Shown here: in pieces, positions 62,210 to 64,000 of the stretch
Numbering within the stretch: position 1 is the first letter of the stretch
Layout of the letters: each line of letters starts with the position of its first letter
Source of the DNA: Prorocentrum cordatum
Taxonomy: Eukaryota > Sar > Dinophyceae > Prorocentrales > Prorocentraceae
Direction of reading: 5' to 3'
NCBI GenBank assembly: GCA_963575745.1
Contig: CAUYUJ010014546.1
Coordinates: 239,719 to 303,718, forward strand
Length of the DNA stretch: 64,000 bases
The notes under the pieces: generated by a model
Database searches by the model: none
What the model saw: the letters and a program-made list of their open reading frames with translations, nothing else
What the model was told of the DNA's origin: nothing
Made by a program: the position numbers and the translations under genes

Positions 62210-62600
62210 CTAATTACCGACGGAGGAAAACGCTCGAATCCGGATCGCCTCGCGGCCCTCCGCGCGCCCCGCGACGCCTCGTGATCTGCCGGCGCCGGCT
62301 GCGGGTCCTTGACCGCTGCGTCAAGTAGGCCTACCGACGGAGGACACGCTCGACTCCGGCTCGCCTCGCGGCCACCCGCGCGCCCCGCGCTGCCCCGTGA
62401 TCGGCCGGCGCCGGCAGAGGCGAGCCCCCCAGAACCAGCAGTGCGGAGGTCTCGAGGAGCTACCGACGGAGGAAACGCTCGAATCCAAATCGCCTCGCGG
62501 CCATCCGCGCGCCCCGCGACGCCCCGTGATCTGCCGGCGCCGGCAGGGGCGAGCCCCCTCCAGAGCCAGCGGCGCGGAGGTCTCGGGGAGCTACCTGGGA
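62210..62600 (+). repeat. Three-unit minisatellite, steps 117 and 129 bp
   Basis: Units begin TACCGACGGAGGAAA-ACGCTCG at 62215, 62332 and 62461, and contain TCGCCTCGCGGCC and TGATCTGCCGGCGCCGGC. Both steps are multiples of three. The minus frame is open through all units (a repeated Gly/Arg-rich peptide), but coding is not established. Confidence 0.8.
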
Positions 62601-62639
62601 CAAGGAGGCAGGCTGGACCATCATCGCTGGTGAGCGCCG

Positions 62640-63996
62640 TGCTGCCTGCCATGTTCCAGCCTATCTGAGGCGCGCTTGGCCAGCGAGGTGACGGCGGGCT
62701 GTGAGCTCCGATCCCTGTTGGGCTCATCGCCGACCATTGAGCATGCGAGTCGCGCCGAGCTCGTTCCAGCCTGCCCAGCGCTAGCTTCTGGTCCCACACG
62801 AGGCACGCGTACATATGTATGATGGTCAGCACGGCCTCGAAAATCGGATCAATGAACCTCTCCCGCTGCGCGTGTAGATGTGCTGCAATTCTCGCGCCGC
62901 CCGTTTTGGCCCCGCGCGCCGCTGCAGCCGTCTGGCGCAGCTTCTGCAGGTCTGGATTTGGAACTCCAGCAGTGCTCTCACCATGTGCCGCCGAAGGCGA
63001 TAACCTTGCTCGCCGCGAAGTCTGCGCCGTGGAGCCCGGCACGCGCTGCAGAGTCTTGGCCGAGGCACGCGGGCCTGCAACTCGGCCGAGCGCGCCTTCG
63101 CCGCTGGCCTGGCCGCCCGTGCTGCGTGCTAGTCGCGGCGCTAGCTGCGAGTGGGCTTCGAGGGTTTGATGCGAGACATCGCCGGCCCAAAGTAAGAAAA
63201 CCTTCCCAGCGGCGCGCCCGGTGCAGGCAGGGCCCGACTCGGTGGGCAGCGCGACGAGGCCCAGCTCGCGAGCCTCCTGGGTGAACGTGCGAATGGCCAG
63301 CGCAAGCTCCTTGACGCGACTGAGCTCGGCCCCGATCCACTGCGACGTCGCGTCGTCGGCGATCGCTCGAGGCTGGGCAATGGCGCAGACTTTGTGTGCG
63401 TAAACGCCGTCAGCAGCGCGGTCGCATGGGTGCAACCTGGCGAGGTACCCTTCCTCGCCGACGCCCTGGCGCCGACGCGCCCGTGGGCGTCGATCGTGCA
63501 ATGGCGCGAGACTAGCTGCCCGTGCAGTCGCGCAGGATATCCCGCAGCGCGAGCCTCGGCGAACAGCTCAGAAGCGCCGTGCCGAAGCACTTCCACATGT
63601 GGATCATGACGGGCGCCTCGTGGCAGCCGAGCAAATTCGCCACCTCTGTGGCGGACTTGTGAACAGAGTCCGACGTCGAAGATGAGGATCCAACTCGATT
63701 GCCTTGTGCCATGCCCGACTGGTGCTCAGATTCCCACTGCCTCGACAACGGGCGGCGCAATCGGGTCCGAACTCTCATGGGGGTGTTGATGAGCGCAGCG
63801 CCACCAGGCGTGCGCCTTTACCCTCCTTCGGAACCCTCGCCATCTCGGCGTGGATCCGATCTGTGGGCCAGGGGGGCAATTCTTCGCGCCGCATGAAGAG
63901 GCTGGCGATGGTCGCCGAACCTTGCCGAGAGAGTAACCACGTCGCTGTCGGCTGGGGTCTGCTCGGGCCTGCGGCCGTCTTCCGCGCGAAAGGCAA
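62640..63996 (-). pseudogene. Second LINE reverse transcriptase, decayed, cut by right edge
   Basis: RT-like pieces lie in order in several minus frames: VPKEGKGARLVALRSST (fingers), RPLSRQWESEH, then APVMIHMWKCF at box A (His where the catalytic Asp should be). After a shift come ARAAGYPARLHGQL, DAHGRVG and box B RKGTSPGCTHATALLTAF. After another shift come box C-like AIADDATSQWIG and ELGLVALPTES. Further on IDPIFEAVLTIIHMYACLVW resembles the region after the palm in dinoflagellate LINEs as I know them. The order and spacing support an RT. It is far more diverged than the LINE at 27.6-34.4 kb. The 5' part is outside the window. Confidence 0.65.
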
Positions 63997-64000
63997 CGCG

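Overview
The window looks like repeat-rich nuclear DNA from a dinoflagellate. It is GC-rich and dominated by microsatellites. It carries a relict copy of the dinoflagellate spliced leader (minus strand, 8595-8574; 21 of 22 bases). It also holds decayed retroelements of types known from dinoflagellate genomes: a Ty1/copia element whose protease active site reads DPGA, a LINE with a RanBP2-type zinc finger in ORF1, and an RT-RNase H element with a YVDN box. No intact host housekeeping gene, rRNA, tRNA or CRISPR array was recognised. A 100-N assembly gap lies at 21401-21500. The species is not determined.

All recognisable long coding sequence is on the minus strand, apart from one inverted LINE 5' piece. 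From left to right: (1) 1-3960, an RT-RNase H retroelement that runs off the left edge and is broken by two in-frame stops and frameshifts; (2) 4.06-6.48 kb, CTC/GGA arrays and composite repeat A; (3) 6.48-8.60 kb, a probable processed retrogene with the spliced leader at its 5' end; (4) 9.14-10.17 kb, a tandem duplication of about 0.5 kb; (5) 10.2-11.4 kb, an unidentified ORF; (6) 12.0-21.1 kb, a Ty1/copia element (protease, GAG-pre-integrase, integrase, RT, RNase H) split by a foldback element and by a 1.3-kb insert; (7) 21.1-25.2 kb, the gap, satellites and foldback elements; (8) 25.2-27.2 kb, composite repeats B and C plus a very long CTC array; (9) 27.6-34.4 kb, a nearly full-length LINE with an inverted 5' end; (10) 34.4-62.6 kb, no recognised gene, with many short foldback elements, GGA/CTC arrays, about 1 kb of ATGT/GT repeats, 4.6 kb of CA and GACACAGA arrays and several minisatellites; (11) 62.6-64.0 kb, a second, badly decayed LINE RT that runs off the right edge.

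The unifying pattern is that several unrelated modules (the LINE, the spliced-leader retrogene and composite repeats A, B and C) have GGA/TCC triplet arrays at both ends, and each class has a fixed orientation relative to the array. This suggests that GGA/TCC arrays are preferred landing sites for target-primed retrotransposition, or that the arrays are carried or grown at element ends. The LINE could be the machinery that moved the retrogene. This is inference from one window. Several coding breaks sit in homopolymers (G10 at 1158-1167, T9 at 29452-29460), so some could be assembly errors.
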